Made by a program: the position numbers and the translations under genes. Under the pieces are notes generated by a model that saw only the letters and a list, made by a program, of their open reading frames with translations, was not told the DNA's origin and made no database searches. This document shows, piece by piece, positions 52,006 to 60,883 of a stretch of 64,000 nt of DNA. The DNA is taken from the NCBI GenBank assembly GCA_023423405.1, contig JAFAFR010000023.1, positions 186,001 to 250,000 of the forward strand. The letters run 5' to 3'. The DNA is from Bacteroidota bacterium. GTDB lineage: Bacteria > Bacteroidota > Bacteroidia > Chitinophagales > Chitinophagaceae. The stretch's first letter is position 1. Each line of letters opens with the position of its first letter.

Positions 52006-54621
52006 TCAGTTTTGCAGTTCAATTCGCTGTAACGGCAGGTTCCAGCCATAGATATCGAGAGCGGGCTCCAGACCGGGCTGTGGTTCATAGCTGATCCTGA
52101 CCCGGCGGGTGCTTCCGGGCATTACGCTGACATAGTTGTCGTCGGCAAAAGCCGGGAGTATGCGCTGCCCGGATTTTTTGTCTACCAGGGCCAGGCGGTT
52201 GAAAAAAGCCACCGGCGCCCCGGCCGGGTTGCTGATCTCCACCCAAACGGTTCCTGGCTGCTCCAGGCCTGCCGAAATCTTCGCCCGGCCCGGCGGCATA
52301 TTGGCCAGGGCGCTATATTTGCCATCGGTTCCGGGCAGCCAGTAAAGGTTTTCATCCACCAGTGACCCGTCTGCCTTCTTTAACCGCAGCAGCACAAAAC
52401 AGCCTTCGGTCTTTTGCTGGGTTCTCAGGAATCCGGCCATGCCGAAATACTTTTTGCCGGCGGAAGGGCCGATCTCGTTAAAGACCATGGTGTTCAGGGT
52501 GTCCCTGCCCGTTAGTATGTCCACTACCCGCGCTTCCATCATCAGGTCGCGTTCGGTGCGAAAGCCATTGTTCACCAGCCATACCATGCTGTCGGCCGGG
52601 TTGAACTGGATATGTAATGGTTTGGCGCCGGTGCGCAGCCCGTACAGGCAGGCGTTGGGGTCGAGATAGTAATCGTACATCTGTCCCCGCAGCGCCGTCC
52701 AGGGATTCTGGGTTTTCCAGATCATAACGCCGGTATACCAGTCCCACATGTGTGCAGAAAATCCCTCAGCCAGTGAGCGGTACTGGTCGTAGTTAACGAG
52801 CTGCACTTTCATCGCAAAGTCGGCCACATCTCTGACGGGGCCATATCGGGCAGGCTGGTTGCCATATCCAATGTATTTATGGTATTGCCAAACCGAGTCC
52901 ACTTTGCGGCCTTCGGGTATGGTAGAAAGATTGGCTGCCGGCAGGAATCTTTCGAGCGAAACCAGGTCGCCCAGGCCCACGGAGCCGATCTCGCTGTTAT
53001 AGGGAAAGCTGCGGGTTGTCCAGAAACTGGCCGGTTCCTGGATGCCATAAGGGCCATCGCCGTTTCCGCCCAAACTATTGCGGCTCATGCTGTCGCTGTT
53101 GGAATAGTCGAAAAGAAGGCGCGTGCCATCCAGCGCCGGCAGCAGCGAATCTTTCAGGGTTTTGAGGATGGCTGCCGGGGGCGTGATCTCGTTGCCGCCG
53201 CACCAGAAAGCCAGGCTGGGGTGGTTGCGGATCAGGCGGATCTGGTCGGCCATGGTCCTGATCACCATGCCGTGATCATCGGGGTAGCTGCGGCGCACCC
53301 ACTGGTCATCCGCTTTCTGTGGGTCCATCCACCGTCCGTTGCAATCGCCGCTGAACCAGAAGTCCTGGAAAACAAGCAGGCCGTATTTATCGCAGGCGGC
53401 ATAGAACTCGGGCCTTTCCGTAAGGGCGCCGCCCCAGATGCGGATCAGGTTAAGGTTCATGTCGCGGTGGTACCTTACCTCGGCATCGTAGCGCGCTTCG
53501 CTGAAACGGAGCAGGGCATCTGAAATGATCCAGTTACCGCCTTTGATAAAAATCGGTTGTCCGTTTACGTAAGCCTGCATGCTTTGCGTATGTGCATTCC
53601 AGTGATTATCGATTTGCCTGATGCCGAAGCGGATGCTGTCCTCGTCTGAAACCACGGTGCCGGCGACAAAACGCAGTTTCAGGTCGTACAGCGCCTGCTC
53701 ACCGTATCCATTGGGCCACCAGAGCCTGGGTTGCTGCAGGCTGTAATCGGGCAGGCGTACCATTTGTTTACCGCCAGCCGGCAGTTGTACGGTTTTACGG
53801 ATGGTTTTTCCCGCTAGCTGGTATTGCAGCTCACCGCTAATGGGGCGGGCTCCGGTATTTTCCAGCTCGGCGCTCACCTGTATGGTGGCGGGCGCCTGCG
53901 GACCGTCGGGAAATCGCTGCCCGGGCACCAGGGTCACCACGTGGGGGTTCCTCATTTTCACGGCGCCGCTTCTTTCAATCAGCACTTTGTCCCAGATGCC
54001 GGTATTGCGATCCCGCACTGGCTGGATCCAGTCCCAGCCGGCTACATACTGGTGCGTAAGGTCGCGCGCAATACGTCCGTCGCCGCCCTGTCCGCCGTTG
54101 GGATTACCGGGGTGGTCGGGCGGAAAAACGAGAACGGCCAGGCGGTTTTTGCCATCCGGCCGCAGCCAGGGACCTATGCGGAACTCCTGCCGCAGGAACA
54201 TACTTTTTTCCGGCATCGGGTTGAGGCGGTGACCATTGAGGTAGATAGCCGCATAATAATTGATGCCGCGAAACAACAGCCAGCTTTCTTTTCCTGCAAC
54301 CGGTTTCTCTTCAAATTCTTTTACAAACCAGTAAGTATAAGTGTCGCGCCCGGCCGTCCAGATATCCGGGATGCGTTCGTTGTTCATGCCGTAAAAGGGA
54401 TCGGGCATTTTTCCCTGCCGGATGAGGTTGGTCAAAACGGTGCCGGGAACCGTGGCCGTTTCAAAGCCATCGAGGCCCGAGCCGGGCCGGGAAAGGACTT
54501 CACCCGTAACAGTTACAGCGGATGCCGGGCGGTACAACCAGCCGCTGTTCAGTTCATAACGGTTCTGCGCAAACGAAAAGGAACCGGACAAAAAAGCCAG
54601 CGCCAGGAAGAAGTATTTCAT
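52006..54621 (-). CDS. Secreted beta-mannosidase-like GH2 enzyme
   Basis: The 871-residue protein has a signal peptide (AFLSGSFSFAQ). GH2 sandwich domains with YTYWFVKEF and LLFRGINYYAAIYLNG come first. The (beta/alpha)8 barrel has RIWGGALTERPEFYAACDKYGLLVFQDFWF, the acid/base Glu of GGNEITPP (about 475) and the nucleophilic Glu of NSEIGSVGL (about 543). C-terminal beta domains follow. The FQDFWF and GGNE signature is typical of the beta-mannosidase / exo-glucosaminidase branch. It lies 10 bp after the SafE-like gene on the same strand, perhaps by chance. Confidence 0.9.
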   Translation of the reverse strand: MKYFFLALAFLSGSFSFAQNRYELNSGWLYRPASAVTVTGEVLSRPGSGLDGFETATVPGTVLTNLIRQGKMPDPFYGMNNERIPDIWTAGRDTYTYWFVKEFEEKPVAGKESWLLFRGINYYAAIYLNGHRLNPMPEKSMFLRQEFRIGPWLRPDGKNRLAVLVFPPDHPGNPNGGQGGDGRIARDLTHQYVAGWDWIQPVRDRNTGIWDKVLIERSGAVKMRNPHVVTLVPGQRFPDGPQAPATIQVSAELENTGARPISGELQYQLAGKTIRKTVQLPAGGKQMVRLPDYSLQQPRLWWPNGYGEQALYDLKLRFVAGTVVSDEDSIRFGIRQIDNHWNAHTQSMQAYVNGQPIFIKGGNWIISDALLRFSEARYDAEVRYHRDMNLNLIRIWGGALTERPEFYAACDKYGLLVFQDFWFSGDCNGRWMDPQKADDQWVRRSYPDDHGMVIRTMADQIRLIRNHPSLAFWCGGNEITPPAAILKTLKDSLLPALDGTRLLFDYSNSDSMSRNSLGGNGDGPYGIQEPASFWTTRSFPYNSEIGSVGLGDLVSLERFLPAANLSTIPEGRKVDSVWQYHKYIGYGNQPARYGPVRDVADFAMKVQLVNYDQYRSLAEGFSAHMWDWYTGVMIWKTQNPWTALRGQMYDYYLDPNACLYGLRTGAKPLHIQFNPADSMVWLVNNGFRTERDLMMEARVVDILTGRDTLNTMVFNEIGPSAGKKYFGMAGFLRTQQKTEGCFVLLRLKKADGSLVDENLYWLPGTDGKYSALANMPPGRAKISAGLEQPGTVWVEISNPAGAPVAFFNRLALVDKKSGQRILPAFADDNYVSVMPGSTRRVRISYEPQPGLEPALDIYGWNLPLQRIELQN

Positions 54622-54631
54622 ACCTGCAAGT

Positions 54632-55375
54632 TTACGGAACCTGCGTCACCGGTGGTTGGGCACAGTGGATGGCAGGAGAACTGTTTTGGACCGGGGCAGC
54701 CGGGCTGATATAAGGAATGCCCAGGTTGGCGCCGCGCAGGATCAGGAGGCAGCCCACCAGTACCAGGCCCATGGGAAAGAGGCGGGGCAGGCGCTGGCGA
54801 AAGCCGGCGGAGAGGCGGCCCATGCCCAGTCCGAATGCGAGCATGGCAGGCAGCGTGCCGCCGCCAAACCCGGCCATGAACAATACGGTATGCGCCCAGT
54901 GGCTGAAGGCCAGCGTGGACACCAGGGCAAGGTACACCATGCCGCAGGGAAGCAGGCCGTTCAGCATGCCCAGGCTAAAATAGAGCCGGGGGCGGGGCTC
55001 CTGGCCCAGGCGCCGGCCGATCTGTTTAAATACCCAGGGCTGCAGCGGGTTGCTGTTGGCAAAACGTCCCCGCCTGTAGCCGATCCATCCCAGGATACCG
55101 GCCACCAGCACGGCGAGGCCGGCGGCAAGGGAAATCCATTGCTGCAGCCCGGCCAGCAACAAGCCTCTGCCGAAGGCGGCCAGCAACAATCCCAGCAGGG
55201 CGTATACCAGGATACGTCCCGCCTGGTACAGCAGCAGGTTCCCGAAAGCAACCCTGCCTTCCCGCGTTTTGCCGGGCAGGGCCATGCTCAGCGGTCCGCA
55301 CATGCCAATGCAGTGCAGACTGCCGGCCACACCCATGCCGAAACCGGCAGCCAGTATGGTCAGGGAAGGGATCAC
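54632..55375 (-). CDS. SafE/TauE-type membrane protein of the cbb3 cluster
   Basis: The 247-residue protein has about six transmembrane helices and the N-terminal Cys motif LHCIGMCGPLSMAL, typical of the sulfite-exporter/CcsA-like family next to ccoG/ccoH in Bacteroidota. That motif (HC...C) suggests metal handling. Its start overlaps ccoH by 4 bp, and it comes last in the cco cluster. Such proteins are thought to help oxidase maturation, possibly copper delivery, but this is not proven here. Confidence 0.8.
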   Translation of the reverse strand: MIPSLTILAAGFGMGVAGSLHCIGMCGPLSMALPGKTREGRVAFGNLLLYQAGRILVYALLGLLLAAFGRGLLLAGLQQWISLAAGLAVLVAGILGWIGYRRGRFANSNPLQPWVFKQIGRRLGQEPRPRLYFSLGMLNGLLPCGMVYLALVSTLAFSHWAHTVLFMAGFGGGTLPAMLAFGLGMGRLSAGFRQRLPRLFPMGLVLVGCLLILRGANLGIPYISPAAPVQNSSPAIHCAQPPVTQVP

Positions 55376-55803
55376 CGGTTAACGGGTGTTTCCTGGTAGT
55401 ATTCTTTTCCGTCCCACTTCCAGCGGATGCGCGCTTCATACCGGTAACCGGGCGGAAGGCCTTCCAGCAATTGCTGCCCCTGGCTGTCGAAGGCCAGCGT
55501 GAACCGGCGGTCGGCCCCCGCTTCGGCGGCGCAGTACAGCAGCACCTCCCCGCTTACCGGGTTGCCGCGAAAGGCCACCGGCAGCTCCAGCGATACGCCT
55601 TTATCGTTCGCAGAAACGCTAATGGTGGCGGCATCGGCCTCGCGTTGCCGGCTGGCGTCGATCAGCTCCTGGTATTTCAATTCGCTTTTGTAGTAGTCCT
55701 TTTCCACCAGTTGGAATTCGGTAGAAAAACTGCGGTAAACCAGGTAGCCCATCATAGTGGCAAAGACCATAAATCCCAACATCAGCTTATTACCCCAATG
55801 CAT
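55372..55803 (-). CDS. ccoH: FixH/CcoH-like cbb3 oxidase assembly protein
   Basis: The 143-residue protein has one N-terminal transmembrane helix (KLMLGFMVFATMMGYLVY) and a periplasmic beta domain (DYYKSELKYQELIDA, VSLELPVAF). That is the normal FixH layout. The start ATG 55803 is chosen because upstream residues to 55887 do not look like membrane sequence. It acts in maturation of the cbb3 oxidase together with CcoG, and is coupled to the SafE-like gene by a 4-bp overlap. Confidence 0.85.
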   Translation of the reverse strand: MHWGNKLMLGFMVFATMMGYLVYRSFSTEFQLVEKDYYKSELKYQELIDASRQREADAATISVSANDKGVSLELPVAFRGNPVSGEVLLYCAAEAGADRRFTLAFDSQGQQLLEGLPPGYRYEARIRWKWDGKEYYQETPVNR

Positions 55804-55813
55804 AAACGTTGTT

Positions 55814-57214
55814 TTAATTTTTTGTAAATGGCCCCATAAAACTGGTTTGCAGATCCCCGATCTTTTTTCCATCACCGTAAAGGGCAATGCTTACAGGCAG
55901 CTTGCGTTTACGGATCTCCGTACGGGGCAGTACGATGAAAAAGGATTCTGTACCCTGCGCTTCTTTTTTCACCACCAGCGGCCCGGTAGTGGCGCGCTGC
56001 ACGCGGCCCTGTCCTTCGATCCGCAGCTCCACTTCAATATCGTCCATGGTTTTGTTGATCAATCGGATAGTATACAGGTTGGAAAGGCTGTCGGCTCCTC
56101 TTTCCTGGAAGAGCATGCCCGGTGCGCGCACAATGGTTCCGTCGATGTTTTTACGTGTGATCAGCAGCACGGAAAGCAGCCCGACGAGCACCACCAGCAG
56201 CAGGGTATAAAATTTCATGCGGCCTGTGTACCGGAGCGGCTTGCCTTCTGCAATGCCGTTTTCAGAAGCATAACGGATCAGGTTCAGCGGGCGGTGCGTA
56301 GCCGCCATCATCTCGTTACAGGCATCTATGCAGGCGGTGCACCCCACGCATTCCATCTGGGTGCCGTTTCGGATATCGATGCCCGTTGGACAAACCTTCA
56401 CGCACTGGAAACAGTCAATGCAGTCGCCCAGTTCAGGATCGGCGATTTTCTTGAATTTGGCGCGTGGTTCGCCGCGTTTGTAATCGTATGCCACCACCAT
56501 GGAATTGCGGTCGAGCAATACGCCCTGCAGGCGCCCGTATGGACAAACCACCGTGCAGGCCTGCTCGCGGAAATAAGCGTACACCGTGTAAAAAATGGCG
56601 GTGAATATCATCAGCGACAGGAATCCGCCGAAATGCTCGCTGATGGGCTCGGTGGCGATCTTGAACAGCTCATCGGTCCCGATCACATAGGCGAGAAAAA
56701 TGTTTGCGATCAGGAAGGAGATCAAAAAGAAAAGCAGGTGTTTGATGGTTTTTTTGCGGATCCATACAGCCGACCAGCCCTGCTTTTGCAATTGCTGCTG
56801 CGCCGGCGCATCGCCTTCCACCCAGTATTCCAGTTTGCGGAAAAGCATTTCCATGAAATTGGTTTGCGGACAAACCCATCCGCAGAACAGGCGGCCGAAG
56901 GCGGCGGTGAACAGCACTACAATGATGATGAAAGTGATCATGCCCACACCGAAAATGAAAAAGTCCTGCGGCCAGAAGACCTTACCAAACAAAATGAACT
57001 TGGCCTGTGGAATATTAAAGAGAAAAAGCGGCTGGCCCTGGTAACGCAGGAAGGGCATCAGGATGAATATGCCAAAGAAAAAAAGGCTGACCCAGGTGCG
57101 GATATTGTAAAACTTTCCTTTGGGTTTTTTTGCAAAAATCCATTTCCTTTTTCCGCTCTTATCAACGGTGGCGATCCGGTCCCTGAAGTCGTCCTTTTTT
57201 TCGATGGTTGGCAT
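55814..57214 (-). CDS. ccoG: Cytochrome c oxidase accessory protein CcoG
   Basis: The 466-residue inner-membrane protein has membrane helices in the first half, CGWVCPQTNFME, VCPYGRLQG, and two 4Fe-4S cluster sites: GDCIDCFQCVKVCP and CVGCTACIDACNEMM. A C-terminal immunoglobulin-like domain ends near LQTSFMGPF. CcoG reduces copper for insertion into the cbb3 oxidase. It lies between ccoP and ccoH with a 5-bp gap to ccoP. It is intact and of standard length. Confidence 0.93.
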   Translation of the reverse strand: MPTIEKKDDFRDRIATVDKSGKRKWIFAKKPKGKFYNIRTWVSLFFFGIFILMPFLRYQGQPLFLFNIPQAKFILFGKVFWPQDFFIFGVGMITFIIIVVLFTAAFGRLFCGWVCPQTNFMEMLFRKLEYWVEGDAPAQQQLQKQGWSAVWIRKKTIKHLLFFLISFLIANIFLAYVIGTDELFKIATEPISEHFGGFLSLMIFTAIFYTVYAYFREQACTVVCPYGRLQGVLLDRNSMVVAYDYKRGEPRAKFKKIADPELGDCIDCFQCVKVCPTGIDIRNGTQMECVGCTACIDACNEMMAATHRPLNLIRYASENGIAEGKPLRYTGRMKFYTLLLVVLVGLLSVLLITRKNIDGTIVRAPGMLFQERGADSLSNLYTIRLINKTMDDIEVELRIEGQGRVQRATTGPLVVKKEAQGTESFFIVLPRTEIRKRKLPVSIALYGDGKKIGDLQTSFMGPFTKN

Positions 57215-57219
57215 AGCTA

Positions 57220-58284
57220 CTAATTGGTGACTGGTGATGGGGAATCGGAAGCGGTCGCTGTGGAGTCGCTTCCTGCGGTGCCAGTTCCTTCTTTGTAAAG
57301 GTCACCCTGCGGCGCCTTGGCATCGGGCGGATTGGTTCCGTGCAGGGATTTCACATAACTGGCCAGTTGTGCAATCTGCTTGTTGGAATAGCTGTTTTGC
57401 CAGGGCGGCATGGCATTGATTCCATAGCGGATTGTTTTGAAGATGCTTTTAAGATCGCCGCCGTGCATCCAGTAATCATCGGTCAGGTTGGGACCTACGG
57501 AACCGCCGCCATCGGCTTTGTGGCAGGCCACGCAGGAGATGTCGAAACTTTTTTTGCCGGCGGCCATGTCGGCGGCATCGGTCAGCATGGTAACCGAATT
57601 TTCATCCACGCTTTCTCCTTTTTTCTCCAGGTAGGCCTTGATGGCAATATCGGCAGCGGCAACCGATCTTTCATATTCCTCTTTGCTGGAAGGCCCGCTG
57701 TGCGACACCTCAAAGCGCCAGAGATAGATCACGCTGGCAATGATGGTGATATAAAAACCATAGAGCCACCAGGGCGGCAGGCGGTTGTCGAGTTCGCGGA
57801 TGCCGTCGTAATCGTGACCAAGGTCGATATCCGCTTCCTGCTCCACCGGCTTGAAGCTGTTCATCTTACCCCACCATGTTGCGAGGGAGAACGATTTTCG
57901 GGTAACCGGAACCGTTTGATCGATTGCTTCGGGGCGTAACAGGGCTTTGATCTGCAGCAGCAGGTACATAACAATCACCAGCTCCAGCAACAGTACAAAT
58001 AACAGCGCCCAGAAACTAACAGGATCCATACCGGCAATGAGCGCGGAAGTCGTTGCGACGGCTGTTTCAGGAGCGGCGTCCTGTGCAAAGAGGGAAGCGG
58101 GTGCGGCGGTCAGCAGCAACAGGAGGAGGGGAAGGGTTTTGGAGATGCTGTTGTTTTTGCTGGCTGCCTTGAGTTTGACCAGGCCGAGGAACACATTGGC
58201 CAGTACGATGATCACCAGCAGCAGCACCAGCATCACACCCACCATTACCAGGGCGGCAGGATTGTCGAGCAGGCTATCTTTCAT
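57220..58284 (-). CDS. ccoP: cbb3 oxidase subunit III-like cytochrome c (CcoP), one heme site
   Basis: The 354-residue protein has hydrophobic helices at about 10-35, 48-62 and 85-112. A region with WWGKMNSFKPVEQEADIDLGHDYDGIRELDN matches the CcoP N-terminus (the usual DGI.E.DN motif), followed by a membrane helix near 170 and a cytochrome c domain with one CVACH site (about 251). Proteobacterial CcoP has two heme-c sites; only one CxxCH is visible here. It carries electrons to CcoN. It overlaps ccoQ by 11 bp. Confidence 0.88.
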   Translation of the reverse strand: MKDSLLDNPAALVMVGVMLVLLLVIIVLANVFLGLVKLKAASKNNSISKTLPLLLLLLTAAPASLFAQDAAPETAVATTSALIAGMDPVSFWALLFVLLLELVIVMYLLLQIKALLRPEAIDQTVPVTRKSFSLATWWGKMNSFKPVEQEADIDLGHDYDGIRELDNRLPPWWLYGFYITIIASVIYLWRFEVSHSGPSSKEEYERSVAAADIAIKAYLEKKGESVDENSVTMLTDAADMAAGKKSFDISCVACHKADGGGSVGPNLTDDYWMHGGDLKSIFKTIRYGINAMPPWQNSYSNKQIAQLASYVKSLHGTNPPDAKAPQGDLYKEGTGTAGSDSTATASDSPSPVTN

Positions 58285-58462
58285 TGTCTTGGTTTGAAAG
58301 TGAGGAATCGAGCGGGATGCGGCTCACGGCTTCGTAAGAAGAAGCCCTTGACTTGAATACCCAAATGAGCATGACCAGGAAGAACAGCATGAAGATGCCC
58401 AGGGAGGTCATTCCATAGATGTCGATATCGCTGATCCGGGTGAGGTAGTGAATGAATTTCAT
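58274..58462 (-). CDS. ccoQ: CcoQ-like small cbb3 oxidase subunit
   Basis: The 62-residue protein has one transmembrane helix (MTSLGIFMLFFLVMLIWVF) and a short charged tail. Its position between ccoNO and ccoP, with a 2-bp gap to ccoNO and an 11-bp overlap with ccoP, matches CcoQ, which stabilises the complex. Assignment is by position and topology; sequence alone is too short to prove it. Confidence 0.75.
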   Translation of the reverse strand: MKFIHYLTRISDIDIYGMTSLGIFMLFFLVMLIWVFKSRASSYEAVSRIPLDSSLSNQDNER

Positions 58463-58464
58463 GG

Positions 58465-60591
58465 TTATTGCTGGGCGATGGTGGATGAATTGGTTTTGAT
58501 GTCCTTGCCGATGCGCTGCAGGTAAGCGATCATGGCTACGATCTCGGCATGCGGATCGGTTTCAATCTTGTCCTTTTTCAGGCTGGCGGCAATGGCGTTC
58601 GCTTGCGCAGTAAGGTCTTTTCCTGCCTGCTTGTCGTACCCTTCTGGATAAGGAACACCCAGTGTTTGCATGGCCCTGATCTTGGCCGCCGTAGAAGCAG
58701 TGTCGATGGTGCGTTCCAGCAACCAGGGGTAAGGCGGCATAATGGATCCGGGCGACATGGAGCGCGGGTCGTACATGTGGTTGAAGTGCCAACTGTCGGG
58801 GTATTTGCCGCCTTCGCGGGCGAGGTCGGGACCGGTTCGTTTGCTGCCCCACTGGAAGGGGTGGTCGTATACAAATTCACCGGCTTTGGAATATTCACCG
58901 TAACGGGCAACCTCATCGCGGAAGGGCCTGATCATCTGGCTGTGACAGGTATAACAACCTTCGCGCACATAAATATCGCGGCCCTGCAACTCCAGCGGTG
59001 TATATGGCTTCACACTGGCAATGGTGGGAATATTCGATTGTACCAGGAAGGTGGGCAGGAATTCCACCAATCCGCCAATGGCCACCACAATAAGGCTCAG
59101 TACCAGCAGGGTAACCGGCCTTCTTTCAATAACGCGGTGCCAGTATTCTTTTCCTACATGTTCTTTCACCGGGAGCGGGGCGGCAGAAGCAGCTTCTTCC
59201 GGGATGAATTTTCCGCTGCGGATGGTTTTATACAGGTTGTACACCATCAGGAAAGCGCCCACGAGATAGAGTGCTCCCCCAATGCTGCGCAGCACGTAGA
59301 GGGGTTTGATGCTGGTAACGGTTTCCAGGAACTGGAACTTGAGTTGTCCCTCGGGTGTGAAGGATTTCCACATGAGGCTCTGCTCAAAGCCGGCCCAGTA
59401 CATGGGTACGGCATAGATCACGATGCCGATGGTGCCCAGCCAAAAATGGTTGGTGGCCAGTTTGTTCGAATAGAGTTTGGTATCCCACATTTTCGGCACC
59501 ATATAGTACAGTATGGCGAAAGCGAGGAACCCGTTCCAGCCCAGTCCCCCGATGTGCACGTGGGCAATGGTCCAGTCGGTGAAGTGGGAAATTGCGTTCA
59601 CGTTTTTAAGGCTCAGCAGGGGGCCTTCAAATGTTGCCATGCCGTAACAGGTAATCGCCACCACCATGAATTTCAGCACGGGATCTTCGCGCACTTTGTC
59701 CCAGGCGCCGCGCAGGGTGAAAAGGCCGTTCAGCATACCACCCCAGCTTGGTGCAATAAGCATCACAGAGAACACCACGCCGAGCGATTGTGCCCAGTCG
59801 GGCAGCGCGGTATACAGCAGGTGATGCGGACCAGCCCAGATATAAATGAAGATGAGGGCCCAGAAGTGTATGATGGAAAGGCGGTAAGAATATACGGGAC
59901 GGTTGGCGGCCTTGGGCAGATAATAGTACATAAGGCCAAGCACCGGTGTGGTCAGGAAAAAAGCCACGGCGTTGTGGCCATACCACCATTGCACCAGGGC
60001 ATCCTGTACGCCGGCGTACCAACTGTAGCTTTTCATGAAAGACACCGGCAGTTCCACCGAGTTCACGATGTGCAGCAGGGCAACGGTTACCCAGGTAGCA
60101 ATGTAAAACCAGATGGCAACATAGAGGTGTTTCTCCCGGCGCTTCAGGATGGTGCCGAACATGTTGATACCGAAGATCACCCACACCAGCGTAATAGCGA
60201 TATCGATGGGCCATTCCAACTCCGCATATTCTTTACCGGTAGTGTATCCCATCAGCAGGGTGATGGCCGCGGCGGCGATAATGGCCTGCCAGCCCCAGAA
60301 GTGGATCCAGCTCAGTTTATCGCTGTACATCCGGGCCTTGCAGAGCCGCTGCAGGGAATAGTAGATGCCTGCAAAGGAGGCATTCCCCACAAAGGCAAAA
60401 ATGATGGCGTTGGTATGAACGGGGCGGAGACGGCCGAAAGTTGTGGCGGCAAGTCCCAGTCCGGCTTCGGGATAATAAATCTGGATAGCGGCCCAGAGCC
60501 CCGCGATCATGCCTACAACGCCAAATAACACGGTGGCGTAACCGAAGGCCCGGACGATCCGGTTGTCATAGTAAAAATGTTCTATTTGCAT
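58465..60591 (-). CDS. ccoNO: Fused cbb3 oxidase subunits I and II (CcoN-CcoO)
   Basis: The 708-residue protein begins with the CcoN heme-copper oxidase core (about 1-460), which contains VHTNAIIFAFVGN, YGHNAVAFFLTTPVLG, GPHHLLYTALP and HVHIGGLGWNGFLAFA (His ligands). It then continues through a new membrane anchor (LLVLSLIVVAIGGLVEFLPTF) into CcoO, with REGCYTCHSQMIRPF near residue 547 and SIMPPYPWL. The fusion makes one polypeptide carrying heme b/b3-CuB and heme c. Such fusions are known in Bacteroidota. It reduces oxygen with high affinity at the inner membrane. Confidence 0.95.
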   Translation of the reverse strand: MQIEHFYYDNRIVRAFGYATVLFGVVGMIAGLWAAIQIYYPEAGLGLAATTFGRLRPVHTNAIIFAFVGNASFAGIYYSLQRLCKARMYSDKLSWIHFWGWQAIIAAAAITLLMGYTTGKEYAELEWPIDIAITLVWVIFGINMFGTILKRREKHLYVAIWFYIATWVTVALLHIVNSVELPVSFMKSYSWYAGVQDALVQWWYGHNAVAFFLTTPVLGLMYYYLPKAANRPVYSYRLSIIHFWALIFIYIWAGPHHLLYTALPDWAQSLGVVFSVMLIAPSWGGMLNGLFTLRGAWDKVREDPVLKFMVVAITCYGMATFEGPLLSLKNVNAISHFTDWTIAHVHIGGLGWNGFLAFAILYYMVPKMWDTKLYSNKLATNHFWLGTIGIVIYAVPMYWAGFEQSLMWKSFTPEGQLKFQFLETVTSIKPLYVLRSIGGALYLVGAFLMVYNLYKTIRSGKFIPEEAASAAPLPVKEHVGKEYWHRVIERRPVTLLVLSLIVVAIGGLVEFLPTFLVQSNIPTIASVKPYTPLELQGRDIYVREGCYTCHSQMIRPFRDEVARYGEYSKAGEFVYDHPFQWGSKRTGPDLAREGGKYPDSWHFNHMYDPRSMSPGSIMPPYPWLLERTIDTASTAAKIRAMQTLGVPYPEGYDKQAGKDLTAQANAIAASLKKDKIETDPHAEIVAMIAYLQRIGKDIKTNSSTIAQQ

Positions 60592-60770
60592 GGGGGTTGA
60601 TTTTGCGAAGAAGAATTTGGCGTTGTATTGGTAGGATCGTTGAATAAGATCCGGTGCGGTGGCCCGTAATCGTCGTCAAATTGGCCTGATCCCTGCCCCC
60701 ATAAAAAGGCAATGAGGAAAAACACTGCAATGGAGAGACTGATCAATAAAAGGATGACTATAACACTCAT
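60582..60770 (-). CDS. ccoS: cbb3 oxidase maturation protein CcoS
   Basis: The 62-residue protein has an N-terminal transmembrane helix (VIVILLLISLSIAVFFLIAFLWG) and the typical CcoS segment QFDDDYGPPHRILF. It is needed for cofactor insertion into CcoN. It overlaps the start of ccoNO by 10 bp, so expression is coupled. The C-terminal tail is Ser/Asn/Pro-rich. Confidence 0.88.
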   Translation of the reverse strand: MSVIVILLLISLSIAVFFLIAFLWGQGSGQFDDDYGPPHRILFNDPTNTTPNSSSQNQPPCK

Positions 60771-60883
60771 GGTTGTCCCGTATAAGGTGTAAAACTATTA
60801 AGCGCCGGGAGGGGCAAGGCGGACGAGCGTCAATAGGGTACATGATAGTAATCAGGAAAAGCCGGCGCCGGTTTTTGCGATAT

